Assembly: GCF_004793545.1 (NCBI RefSeq)
Contig: NZ_SRYA01000001.1
Coordinates: forward strand, 1 to 64,000
Origin: Petralouisia muris
GTDB lineage: Bacteria > Bacillota > Clostridia > Lachnospirales > Lachnospiraceae
Reading direction: 5' to 3'
Length of the DNA: 64,000 bases
This document shows, one piece after another, positions 18,257-26,773 of this stretch (positions within the stretch are counted from its first letter, which is position 1; every line of letters begins with the position of its first letter). The notes under the pieces are model-generated. The model did not search any database and was not told where the DNA came from. It was given only the letters and a program-made list of their open reading frames with translations. The position numbers and the translations under genes were made by a program.

Positions 18257-19450
18257 TTATTTTCTTGTCAGTTCTACCGTTTCACGGGCAATAGCCAGCT
18301 CTTCATTGGTAGGCAGGCAAAGTACAGTCACTTTAGAATTTGGCGTGGAAATCACTTTCTCTTCTCCTCTTACCTGATTGGCTTCGTCGTCCAGTTCCAC
18401 TCCCAGGTATCCCAGATAATCGCAGACGCCCTTTCTGGTATCCGGCCCGTTTTCTCCAACTCCTGCCGTAAAGCAAATCACATCCACGCCGTTCATGGCT
18501 GCCGCATAGGAACCGACATATTTTGCCACACGGTAAATATATGTTTCCAACGCCCGGATTCCGCCCTGATCATTCTTCGCAGCGGCAGCTTCCAGATCAC
18601 GGAAATCGCTGGAAATATGGGATAGGCCCTGAACGCCGGATTTCTTATTCAAAATAGTCATAACTCCTTCCAGATCCAGGTTCTCCTTCTTTGCCAGATA
18701 TTCCATGGCTCCCGGATCAATGTCGCCGGAACGGGTTCCCATAATCAGTCCTTCTAAAGGCGTCAGTCCCATGGAGGTATCTATAGATTTGCCATTTTTC
18801 ACCGCACAGATGGAAGCGCCGTTTCCAAGATGGCAGACAATGGTCTTCAGTTCTTCATAAGGTTTTCCAATGATTTCTGCCGCACGTTTGGACACATAGC
18901 TGTGGGAAGTCCCGTGGAATCCGTATTTTCTCACTCTGTATTTCTCATAGTAATCATAATCAATGCCGTAAAGGTATGCCTTCTCCGGCATGGTCTGATG
19001 GAATGCGGTATCAAACACGCCCACCATAGGCACTCCCGGCATCAATTCCTGGCAGGCCCGAACTCCGATCAAATTGGCCGGATTATGCAAAGGAGCCAAA
19101 TCACTGCATTCCTCCACAACCTTCAGCACTTCTTCATTCAATACCGTGGAGCATGCAAATTTCTCTCCGCCATGAACCATTCTGTGGCCCACTGCCCCGA
19201 TTTCCTCAAGGCTGTTCAATGCTCCGGTTTTTTGATTCACCAACGCGTCCAATACCAGCTGAATGGCCTGTTTGTGGGTGGGCATGTCCGCATCTGTGAT
19301 CTCTTTCTCACAGCCTGCTTTCTGATAGACCAGCCTTCCGTCCAGACCGATTCTCTCGCACAATCCCTTTGCCAATACTTCCTCTGTATCGGAATTGATT
19401 ACCTGATACTTCAGGGAAGAACTTCCGCAATTAATCACTAATACATTCAT
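18257..19450 (-). CDS. ackA: Acetate kinase
   Basis: ASKHA-fold enzyme of 397 residues that makes ATP and acetate from acetyl phosphate, the main substrate-level phosphorylation of acetogenic fermenters. Signature 1 is VLVINCGSSSLKYQ at the N-terminus. Other motifs are GHRMVHGGEKF, FDTAFHQTMPE, YRVRKYGFHGTSH (signature 2), HLGNGAS, MGTRSGDIDPG and FTAGVGENG. The ATG at 19450 gives the family N-terminus and has GGAGAAGG upstream; a longer in-frame start adds a basic MEKKRRRK stretch that is really the ribosome site. No pta is adjacent. Own promoter upstream. Confidence 0.98.
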   Translation of the reverse strand: MNVLVINCGSSSLKYQVINSDTEEVLAKGLCERIGLDGRLVYQKAGCEKEITDADMPTHKQAIQLVLDALVNQKTGALNSLEEIGAVGHRMVHGGEKFACSTVLNEEVLKVVEECSDLAPLHNPANLIGVRACQELMPGVPMVGVFDTAFHQTMPEKAYLYGIDYDYYEKYRVRKYGFHGTSHSYVSKRAAEIIGKPYEELKTIVCHLGNGASICAVKNGKSIDTSMGLTPLEGLIMGTRSGDIDPGAMEYLAKKENLDLEGVMTILNKKSGVQGLSHISSDFRDLEAAAAKNDQGGIRALETYIYRVAKYVGSYAAAMNGVDVICFTAGVGENGPDTRKGVCDYLGYLGVELDDEANQVRGEEKVISTPNSKVTVLCLPTNEELAIARETVELTRK

Positions 19451-19500
19451 TTTCCTTCTCCTCTTCTTTTCCATATTATAGTTCTAACATGTATGTTCCT

Positions 19501-19529
19501 ATTATAAACCAATCTAAATTATGATACAA
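19501..19529 (-). promoter_or_regulatory. Promoter of ackA
   Basis: Minus-strand TTGTAT (19529-19524), 17-base spacer, TATAAT (19506-19501), about 50 bases before the ackA ATG. The rest of 19530-19684 is the divergent leader of the MATE gene; no clear plus-strand promoter seen. Confidence 0.85.
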
Positions 19530-19684
19530 GGGGCTTTTTTCCAGTTCCTCCTTGTAAACCGGAACAAAATCCTGTACCATATAGGGAAAGCGCATTCAAC
19601 CTATGCATTTCTTCGCTTCCATATGCAAAGAATGAACCATAAGAACTTCAGGTGCGCCTGAAAAACAAAAGGAGACTGTCAACT

Positions 19685-21082
19685 ATGGAAAATACCGAAA
19701 AAACAGAATTATTTGAACAAATGCCCATTCCCAAAGCGGTTATGACACTGGCGGTTCCCACCATTATCAGCTCTTTGGTTATGGTAATTTACAATCTGGC
19801 AGACACATATTTTGTCGGCATTTTAAATGATCCCATCCAGAACGCCGCTGTCACATTGGCGGCTCCGGTGCTTCTGGCTTTTAACGCAGTCAATAATCTC
19901 TTCGGCATTGGCGCATCCAGCATGATGAGCCGGGGGCTTGGCAGAAAAGATTACGATACTGTCTTTCGCAGTTCCGCTTTCGGCTTCTATTTTGCACTGA
20001 TGAGCGGAATCCTGTTTTCTGTCCTCTGCACCATATTTCAGGCTCCCATGCTGACGTTGCTCGGCGCAGACAGCCAGACTGGGGCTGCCACCGGAGAATA
20101 CCTGAAATGGACGGTAAATTTCGGCGCCGCCCCTTCCATCCTGAATGTGGTGCTGGCCTACCTGGTGCGGGCGGAAGGCTCCTCTCTTCACGCCAGTATC
20201 GGCACCATGAGCGGCTGCCTGTTAAATATTATCCTGGACCCCATATTTATCCTTCCTCAGGGACTGAATATGGGCGCGGCCGGCGCAGGGCTTGCCACGT
20301 TTCTGTCCAACTGCACCGCCTGCGGCTATTTTTTCATCCTGCTGTATGTAAAACGGGGACATACCTATGTTTCCATCCGGCCTTCCCACTTCGGCTTCCG
20401 GAAAATCATAGTTTCCGGCATTTTTGCCGTGGGAATCCCCGCCTCTATTCAGAACCTTTTAAACGTAACAGGCATGACTGTGCTGAATAATTTTACTTCC
20501 TCTTACGGTGCAGACGCGGTAGCCGCCATGGGAATCGTACAGAAAATCAACATGGTGCCTCTTAACATTGCCTTGGGGCTGTCCCAGGGCATTATGCCCC
20601 TGATCAGCTATAATTATGCCAGCGGAAATATCAAACGCATGAAAGACACATTGATTTTCACTGTAAAAATCACCCTCTCTTTCATGATACTGGTTTCTGC
20701 CGGTTATTATCTGGGAGCCGGGCCTCTCACCTCGCTCTTTATGAAGAGCCCTGCCATCATAGAATACGGCGCCAGATTTTTACGGGGCCTGTGCCTGGGA
20801 ACGCCGTTTCTGTGCATGGATTTTCTTGCAGTGGGCGTATTTCAGGCCTGCGGCCTTGGAAAGAAATCCTTTCTCTTTGCCATACTCCGCAAGATTGTCC
20901 TGGAAATTCCGGCGCTGTTTCTTTTGAATTATTTCTTCCCACTGTACGGACTTGCCTATGCGCAGCTGACTGCCGAATTTATCCTTGCCATTGCCGCTGT
21001 AATTGTCCTGATCCGGCTGTTTCGCCAGCTTGAACAGACATTCGGCAAAGCTGAAAAACCTCTGAACCAAACTTTGTCATAA
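19685..21082 (+). CDS. MATE family efflux transporter
   Basis: Multidrug/Na+ or H+ antiporter of 465 residues with twelve predicted membrane helices in two homologous halves. The N-terminal segment (MPIPKAVMTLAVPTIISSL) and the DTYFVG motif near residue 40 are typical of the NorM/DinF superfamily; NYASGNIKRMKDTL occurs in the second half. The ATG at 19685 was chosen for GGAG 10 bases upstream. Exported compound unknown. It is one of only two core-region genes here on the plus strand and is followed closely by tmcAL. Confidence 0.93.
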   Translation: MENTEKTELFEQMPIPKAVMTLAVPTIISSLVMVIYNLADTYFVGILNDPIQNAAVTLAAPVLLAFNAVNNLFGIGASSMMSRGLGRKDYDTVFRSSAFGFYFALMSGILFSVLCTIFQAPMLTLLGADSQTGAATGEYLKWTVNFGAAPSILNVVLAYLVRAEGSSLHASIGTMSGCLLNIILDPIFILPQGLNMGAAGAGLATFLSNCTACGYFFILLYVKRGHTYVSIRPSHFGFRKIIVSGIFAVGIPASIQNLLNVTGMTVLNNFTSSYGADAVAAMGIVQKINMVPLNIALGLSQGIMPLISYNYASGNIKRMKDTLIFTVKITLSFMILVSAGYYLGAGPLTSLFMKSPAIIEYGARFLRGLCLGTPFLCMDFLAVGVFQACGLGKKSFLFAILRKIVLEIPALFLLNYFFPLYGLAYAQLTAEFILAIAAVIVLIRLFRQLEQTFGKAEKPLNQTLS

Positions 21083-21132
21083 AAGCCTGTATCACCAAAA
21101 TGGAACATCTGCCCCCAAAGAAAGGAGACCTC

Positions 21133-22500
21133 ATGAATGTACTTGGAATTATTGCAGAATATAACCCGTTCCACAAAGGACACGCTTATCAGATCGAAAC
21201 TTTGAGAAAAGAAACAAACGCCGATTACGTCATCATTGCCATGAGCGGAAATTTCGTCCAGCGGGGTGCGCCTGCCCTTATGGACAAATACAGCCGCACC
21301 CGAATGGCTCTAAGCTGCGGCGCAGATCTGGTACTGGAACTGCCTGCGCTCTATGCCTGTGCCAGCGCAGAATATTTTGCAAGCGGCGGCGTTGCTTTAC
21401 TGGAAAGCACCGGCGTGGTAACGCACCTGGGATTCGGCACGGAAACGGAAGATTTTGGTTTCCTGCAGGAAATTGCAGATATCCTCTGCCAGGAGCCGGA
21501 AGCCTTCCGGGATGCTTTGCAGCAGGAATTGAAAAAGGGACTGTCATTTCCTGCCGCACGGGCCCAGGCGTTAAAAACCTGTTTTATGGAGCAGCATCCC
21601 ACATACGCCAAACCGGAAGAAATCTTGGCTTCTCCAAACAATATACTGGCTCTGGAATACCTGAAAGCTTTGTCCCGCCGCTGCTCTGGGATTATTCCCT
21701 GTCCTCTGCTGCGCCGGGGGCAATCCTACCACGACACTGCGCCGGGACAGACATTTTCTTCCGCCTCAGCCATACGGGCCAGAATTGCAGAAACGAATTC
21801 CCTCTCAGAAAATATCATTCCAGACGCAGAATCAAAAGCCGGCTGTCCCCATAATCCCGGCCGTCTGGAACTGCTGCGCCGCCGAATTCTGCCTGATTTG
21901 GATACTTCCATGCCAAAAGCCGCTTCCGACATCTTACTGGCGTATCCCCACCCCTTTTTGCAGGAAAATGATTTCTCCCTGCTGCTTCACTATAAGCTGC
22001 TTACAGAATCCTCAGAGCAACTTTCCAGCTATGCAGACAGTTCTCCAGATCTTGCCCGGCGCATGAAGCATGAATCTGGCGCTTTTCTTTCCTGGAGCAG
22101 CTTTTGCAGTCATTTAAAAAGCAAAAACTTCACCTATACCCGCTTAAGCCGGGTGTTTTTGCATGCCATTTTGAATATTTACGGAGAGGATTACCAAACC
22201 TTTCCCCAACCTTCTTACCTGCGGGCGCTGGGCTTTCGCAAAGAAGCCGTACCTCTGCTGTCGGCCATAAAAGCAAAGGGAAGCCTGCCCTTTATCACCA
22301 GCCCGGCTTCCCTATGGGACGGCAAAAGTTCAAGCACTTCTCTGGAATATCTGCCGCTGCCCCATCGTTTCACTGCCTCTCCTACCCAACGTCTCTTTTC
22401 CCTGGATCTGACGGCTTCTGACCTGTACCGCATCGGCCTGACTGCCAGGGGAGACAACAGTCTGCAGAATGATTTTAAGCAGCCTCTAATTTTACTGTAG
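21133..22500 (+). CDS. tmcAL: tRNA(Met) cytidine acetate ligase
   Basis: Protein of 455 residues, formerly YlbM, that uses ATP and acetate to acetylate C34 of elongator tRNA-Met (ac4C), improving AUG decoding. The HIGH-like nucleotidyltransferase motif is GIIAEYNPFHKGHAYQI, followed by IIAMSGNFVQRGAPA and ADLVLELP, all diagnostic. ATG at 21133 with AAAGGAG 6 bases upstream. The family in B. subtilis is about 415 residues; the extra length is in the middle and C-terminal helical part. Because the enzyme consumes free acetate, proximity to ackA is notable but probably coincidental. The 126 bases to purH hold a weak CATAAG/CTTATG hairpin only. Confidence 0.93.
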   Translation: MNVLGIIAEYNPFHKGHAYQIETLRKETNADYVIIAMSGNFVQRGAPALMDKYSRTRMALSCGADLVLELPALYACASAEYFASGGVALLESTGVVTHLGFGTETEDFGFLQEIADILCQEPEAFRDALQQELKKGLSFPAARAQALKTCFMEQHPTYAKPEEILASPNNILALEYLKALSRRCSGIIPCPLLRRGQSYHDTAPGQTFSSASAIRARIAETNSLSENIIPDAESKAGCPHNPGRLELLRRRILPDLDTSMPKAASDILLAYPHPFLQENDFSLLLHYKLLTESSEQLSSYADSSPDLARRMKHESGAFLSWSSFCSHLKSKNFTYTRLSRVFLHAILNIYGEDYQTFPQPSYLRALGFRKEAVPLLSAIKAKGSLPFITSPASLWDGKSSSTSLEYLPLPHRFTASPTQRLFSLDLTASDLYRIGLTARGDNSLQNDFKQPLILL

Positions 22501-22626
22501 GAATCTTGCCGCATGCCCATAAGCGCAGACGCAAAACCTTATGTTCTCTGCATGCTGAACGATAATTCTTCTCCTGCTTTTGCCGCCCAACATTTTAGAG
22601 GCAGAACGCCCTGCTAACACGCCTTT

Positions 22627-23802
22627 CTAATGATGGAATAGCCGGATTCCAGTAAAGCACATTGCCATATTGTATTTATTGCAGGTCTCAATAACATTGT
22701 CATCCCGAATAGAACCGCCTGGTTCCGCCACATAGGCAACGCCGCTTTTGTGCGCCCGCTCAATATTATCGCCAAATGGGAAAAATGCATCGGAACCAAG
22801 CGCCACTCCGCTCATCTGATCCAACCATTCCCGCTTCTCCTCTCTGGTAAATATCTCCGGCTTCACCTTGAATATCTTCTCCCAGGCGCCGTCTGCCAGA
22901 ACATCCATATAATCTTCTCCAATATACAGATCAATGGAATTATCCCTGTCAGCCCTACCGATGCCGTCTACAAATTCCAATCCCAGCACCTTGGGAGACT
23001 GACGCAGAAACCAGTTGTCCGCCTTCTGTCCGGCAAGGCGGGTACAGTGGATTCTGGACTGCTGTCCTGCGCCGATGCCGATGGCCTGTCCGCCCTTGGC
23101 ATAACATACCGAATTGGACTGCGTATATTTCAGGGTAATCATGGCAATTGCCAAATCAATTTTCGCAGATTCCGGAATCTCTTTGTTCTCTGTTACCACA
23201 TTGCCAAAGAAATCACTGTCAATGTTTAACTCATTCCTGCCCTGTTCAAAGGTAATGCCAAATACCTCCTTCCGTTCCAGAGGGTTCGGCACATAATCCG
23301 GATCAATCTCTATGACATTGTAATTCCCTTTCTTCTTGGCTTTCAGAATCTCCAGCGCCTCCGGCTCATATCCCGGTGCAATTACGCCGTCAGAAACCTC
23401 CCGTTTGATAATTAGAGCCGTGGCTTTGTCACAGACGTCAGACAGAGAAATAAAATCTCCGAAAGACGACATACGGTCTGCCCCTCGGGCTCTTGCATAT
23501 GCATTGGCAAGAGGAGTAAATTCTTCCATATCATCCACCCAGTAAATTTTTTTCTCCACATCCGTTAAAGGCAGTCCTACTGCAGCCCCGGCAGGTGAAA
23601 CATGCTTAAAAGAAGCAGCTGCCGGAAGCCCTGTGGCCTTCTTCAATTCCTTGACCAATTGCCATCCGTTGAAAGCATCCAGAAAATTAATATAGCCTGG
23701 CTTGCCGTTTAACACTCTAATAGGAAGCTCTCCTTTCTCCATATAGATTCTGGATGGTTTCTGATTGGGGTTACATCCGTATTTCAATTCTAATTCCTGC
23801 AT
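22627..23802 (-). CDS. purH: AICAR transformylase, stand-alone PurH domain
   Basis: Enzyme of 391 residues that formylates AICAR with 10-formyl-THF in the penultimate step of IMP synthesis. It matches only the transformylase half of classical bifunctional PurH: ELKYGCNPNQKPS at the start, AAASFKHVSPAGAAVG (catalytic Lys-His), SDGVIAPGYEPEALEIL, YTQSNSVCYAKGGQAIGIGAGQQSRIHC and DAFFPFGDNI near the end. The IMP cyclohydrolase (MGS-like) N-terminal domain is absent; that step is supplied by the adjacent upstream gene. ATG at 23802 with GGAGG 5 bases upstream. Confidence 0.94.
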   Translation of the reverse strand: MQELELKYGCNPNQKPSRIYMEKGELPIRVLNGKPGYINFLDAFNGWQLVKELKKATGLPAAASFKHVSPAGAAVGLPLTDVEKKIYWVDDMEEFTPLANAYARARGADRMSSFGDFISLSDVCDKATALIIKREVSDGVIAPGYEPEALEILKAKKKGNYNVIEIDPDYVPNPLERKEVFGITFEQGRNELNIDSDFFGNVVTENKEIPESAKIDLAIAMITLKYTQSNSVCYAKGGQAIGIGAGQQSRIHCTRLAGQKADNWFLRQSPKVLGLEFVDGIGRADRDNSIDLYIGEDYMDVLADGAWEKIFKVKPEIFTREEKREWLDQMSGVALGSDAFFPFGDNIERAHKSGVAYVAEPGGSIRDDNVIETCNKYNMAMCFTGIRLFHH

Positions 23803-23864
23803 AATTCCCTCCACTCCGTATCTTTTCCGTATTGTATGCCTCGCTTGCTCAGACACAGGCAGGT

Positions 23865-24578
23865 TTACTTGTTCTTATTAATAATAACAGTTTCACAGCT
23901 CCCTGTTTCAATCTCAATATATCTCACAAAAAGGGAAACTTTATTCTCTTCATTCAGGCTGTCCCAAACTTTCCTGGCGAACTCATGAATCTCCCCGTCC
24001 AATTCCACCAACTTCGGCTCTCCTTCAAAACTGGGCAGCGGATTCCCGTCTCCCATATAAGTATGGATAAAATGCCCTTCCCCGGCTGATGGATTCTCAT
24101 AGGCAAAAGTATAGCGGTTACAGGAACCTGGTTCTCCGTGGTTGCTCTTTAAAATAGACATTGCATAATTGTAGCTGCCATGCTCCACATGCATAATACC
24201 GGAAATCCGCGGGGTATAGTTGGGCGCGTCCGGCTCAAATTCTCTGGTACGCAAAGACTGTTCAAAGGTCTGCTGCTTATCCATCAATTCATAAATGGTA
24301 TCTGTTTGATCCCCGTTTGTTACAATTGTCTTATTGCCCAGCACTCTCACCGGCGCATAGATAATCAAACTGGGATCGCTTAGCTTAGACGGATCAAAGG
24401 CCTGGGTACGGATGCCTTCTCCATCCTCCACAAAAATACGGTTCCTGCTGTTCTCGCTTCTTCCCATAATAAAATAGGCGGTCACCGCATACCTGCCGTC
24501 TTTGGACTTTCCAATTACAATTCCCCTTCCCGGATATGAATTACCCTTTAACTCTGTTTCCAACGATAACTTATTCAC
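23865..24578 (-). CDS. purO: IMP cyclohydrolase, PurO-type
   Basis: Protein of 237 residues of the archaeal-type IMP cyclohydrolase family, closing the purine ring (FAICAR to IMP). Family features: GNSYPGRGIVIGKSKDGRYAV near the N-terminus, SENSRNRIF, IIYAPVR, NGDQTD and the C-terminal YPRISG-like TPRISGIMH and FAYENPSAGEGHFIHTY stretches. It replaces the cyclohydrolase domain missing from the neighbouring PurH. The start is GTG, with GGAGG ten bases before it. The two genes are 62 bases apart in one unit; purC, purF and purB lie 30 kb away. Confidence 0.88.
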   Translation of the reverse strand: MNKLSLETELKGNSYPGRGIVIGKSKDGRYAVTAYFIMGRSENSRNRIFVEDGEGIRTQAFDPSKLSDPSLIIYAPVRVLGNKTIVTNGDQTDTIYELMDKQQTFEQSLRTREFEPDAPNYTPRISGIMHVEHGSYNYAMSILKSNHGEPGSCNRYTFAYENPSAGEGHFIHTYMGDGNPLPSFEGEPKLVELDGEIHEFARKVWDSLNEENKVSLFVRYIEIETGSCETVIINKNK

Positions 24579-24739
24579 TCCTTGGTATCCTCCTTATGCT
24601 TGATGTCTTTGATTTTTTTAATTATGCCGTTCTCAGGGCATATTTGAAAATGTTTTCCGCAAAACCCGCATCAGAAAAATTTCCTTTTTTCAATTAATTT
24701 TAGGATGCCCTATGCCCATTCTACCATGTACTTTTTCCC

Positions 24740-24780
24740 ATTACAAGTAAAACAGGGAAGAACTTGTTACTGTTCTTCCC
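24740..24780 (-). terminator. Terminator after cheV
   Basis: Perfect 9-bp stem GGGAAGAAC/GTTCTTCCC (24755-24763 and 24772-24780); on the minus strand it is followed by TGTTTTAC. It ends the cheV unit ahead of purO. Elsewhere in 24579-24871 I see only a weak GCC/GGC hairpin near 24630 and no gene. Confidence 0.75.
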
Positions 24781-24871
24781 TTCGGCAGCCCTTACCTTAG
24801 AATGTATCTGAAAATATCATAGCGCTGTTCCTCTCTTCAAGGATATCTTATCACTTTATTCTACTGCTGTA

Positions 24872-25798
24872 TTATTCCTGTTTCTGCGCCAGAAATTCTT
24901 TTCTCTTGTCCAGAAGCTCATCAATTGCATTTACCAGCTTGCCGATCTCCGGTTTGGTCAGCTGAGCGTCTGCTCCCAGCATCTCACCCTTACGTCTCAT
25001 TTCCTCATTTACAAGAGATGAGAAAATAATAACCGGGATATGCTTCAGGTCATCATCCTCTTTAATCAGCTTGGTAAGACGATGTCCGTCCATCAGCGGC
25101 ATCTCTATATCCGTAATTACCATATGTACTTTGTCATTCAAATCCCCGGACTTCCTGAAATCACAAAGTTTATCCCAAAGTTCCTGCCCGTTGTTGTTCA
25201 CATTCAGCTTAGTATATCCTGATTTCTTCAGACAATCTGTAATCAGTTTAGACAACAGCGGAGAATCCTCGGCTACCATAATCGGGGAATCGCTTCTATT
25301 GCGCTCTTCCAAATCATCAAGATCAGAAATCTGTAAGCCTGTCTCCGGACTGATATCCGTTACAATCTTCTCAAAGTCTAAAATTACAATTAATCGATCT
25401 TCCAGTTTAATCACTCCGGTGGACACTCCATTCTCTTCTATATTAATGGTAGCGTCAGGAGTTATAATGTCTGCCCAGGAAAGCCTGTGGATGCCGCATA
25501 CTTCATCCACATGGAACGCAATGTTCAGCTTATTAAAATTAGTAATGATAAATAATCCGTCTCTGTCAATATCTGGAAGTCCCAGACAATTGCGCAGATT
25601 AATTACACTTATCATGGTATCTCTTGGCATAAATATACCTTCCACACTTGGATGTGCATTAGGAATCGGAGTAACGGGCTGATATGTCAAGATTTCCCGT
25701 ATTTTCGCTACATTGATACCGTAATGATTTCCAGCTAATGTAAATTCTAATACCTCCAGCTCATTTGTTCCATTCTCCAAAAGAATATTTGTATCCAT
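24872..25798 (-). CDS. cheV: Chemotaxis coupling protein CheV
   Basis: Adaptor of 308 residues joining a CheW-like domain (about 10-150; LEFTLAGNHYGINVAKIREIL) to a C-terminal receiver (about 170-300; IMVAEDSPLLSKLI). The phospho-acceptor is Asp230 in VITDIEMPLMDGH and the conserved Lys is in TKPE. CheV links receptors to CheA and tunes adaptation through phosphorylation. The ATG at 25798 was chosen to match the family start and the GGAGAG site; the longer frame has no such site. It stands alone, 16 kb from the chemoreceptor gene and without other che genes. Confidence 0.94.
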   Translation of the reverse strand: MDTNILLENGTNELEVLEFTLAGNHYGINVAKIREILTYQPVTPIPNAHPSVEGIFMPRDTMISVINLRNCLGLPDIDRDGLFIITNFNKLNIAFHVDEVCGIHRLSWADIITPDATINIEENGVSTGVIKLEDRLIVILDFEKIVTDISPETGLQISDLDDLEERNRSDSPIMVAEDSPLLSKLITDCLKKSGYTKLNVNNNGQELWDKLCDFRKSGDLNDKVHMVITDIEMPLMDGHRLTKLIKEDDDLKHIPVIIFSSLVNEEMRRKGEMLGADAQLTKPEIGKLVNAIDELLDKRKEFLAQKQE

Positions 25799-25858
25799 AA
25801 TAGTAACTCTCTCCTCTCCGGTATATTTCCGTGCAATGTTCAAACATGCTTTGCCTAC

Positions 25859-25864
25859 ATTATA
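25859..25864 (-). promoter_or_regulatory. Extended -10 promoter of cheV
   Basis: Minus-strand TGCTATAAT (extended -10; TATAAT at 25864-25859), 60 bases before the cheV ATG, in A+T-rich DNA without a good -35. Confidence 0.5.
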
Positions 25865-25913
25865 GCACATACTTTCTGAAAAATATATAATGTTTTTTCA
25901 ATTTATTCAAAAT

Positions 25914-26639
25914 TTATTTCATATTTATCTCAGTTGTCGTTTCATTCATCTGCAGCATGAGCTGAATAGATGAAATACTCTCTGCGTTTGCCGCCGGCAC
26001 TTCAAAAATCAGAATTCCCGCAACAGTCTGTCCTGCTTCCAACGTACCGATATAAGTAGACAAATCATTCTCCAGCATGGTGACCTCATTCTTCACTCCG
26101 GATTCTCCATTTATCTTCAACGTAAAAATTGGCTGTTTTCCTAACAAATCACAGGTCACCGCTTCTGCCCCTGTATTGGTTATATTCACATTCAATATTA
26201 CGTATGTATTTCCGTCCTTCGCATCCAGTGAAAAATAATCTCCCTGCTGATAAGAATTGCTGACAGAATAATCCTTGTAAGAAAATTCCAGACCCGGAAC
26301 CGCTAAAGCTTCCGTCATGGTAACTGCGTTAACCGCCGTGTCCTCTGAGCCGGACGCCTCGCTTTGTTCTCCGCCTCCCTGCTCTTCGCTGCTCTCGATC
26401 TGTTCTTCCGGTTTCTTCTCATCCTGTTCTGCCGGGATTTCCTCTTCCTCTTCTTCCTTCGGGTACACTGCCGCCATTCCTTCTTGCTGATGAGTATTAT
26501 GTTTTGCAAGGGTTCCGGCAGAGTAATTGACAATAACCATTGCTTCACTCTCTGTTAATGGGACCATCTCTTCTCCGCAGCCGGCAAGAAGCAATGCTGC
26601 AGCCACCAGAACTGATCCCTGTTTTATGAATTTCTTCAT
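25914..26639 (-). CDS. Lipoprotein with acidic linker and DUF4352-like domain
   Basis: Secreted lipoprotein of 241 residues. The signal peptide MKKFIKQGSVLVAAALLLAGC ends in a lipobox with Cys21 as the acylation site. A long Glu-rich linker (about 60-105, including EEEEEE and EEQGGGEQSEASGSED) would extend the domain through the cell wall. The C-terminal part (about 120-240) has the beta-rich pattern of DUF4352/immunoprotective extracellular domains (NTYVILNVNITNTGAEAVTCD). AAGGAG before the ATG. Downstream of the two-component pair but with its own promoter-like site. Function unknown. Confidence 0.85.
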   Translation of the reverse strand: MKKFIKQGSVLVAAALLLAGCGEEMVPLTESEAMVIVNYSAGTLAKHNTHQQEGMAAVYPKEEEEEEIPAEQDEKKPEEQIESSEEQGGGEQSEASGSEDTAVNAVTMTEALAVPGLEFSYKDYSVSNSYQQGDYFSLDAKDGNTYVILNVNITNTGAEAVTCDLLGKQPIFTLKINGESGVKNEVTMLENDLSTYIGTLEAGQTVAGILIFEVPAANAESISSIQLMLQMNETTTEINMK

Positions 26640-26689
26640 AAGTATGTCTCCTTTTTATGCTAAAGCATATTCCTGTTTCTCTATCTTGT

Positions 26690-26718
26690 ATTTTACCATT
26701 ATTTATTCCATAGGGCAA
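26690..26718 (-). promoter_or_regulatory. Probable promoter of the lipoprotein gene
   Basis: Minus-strand TTGCCC (26718-26713), 17-base spacer, TAAAAT (26695-26690), about 50 bases before the ATG. Confidence 0.5.
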
Positions 26719-26773
26719 CCACAATTTCTTGTTTTTCTTTTCCGTTCTCAGAAACCTGGAAATATATGTCAGG

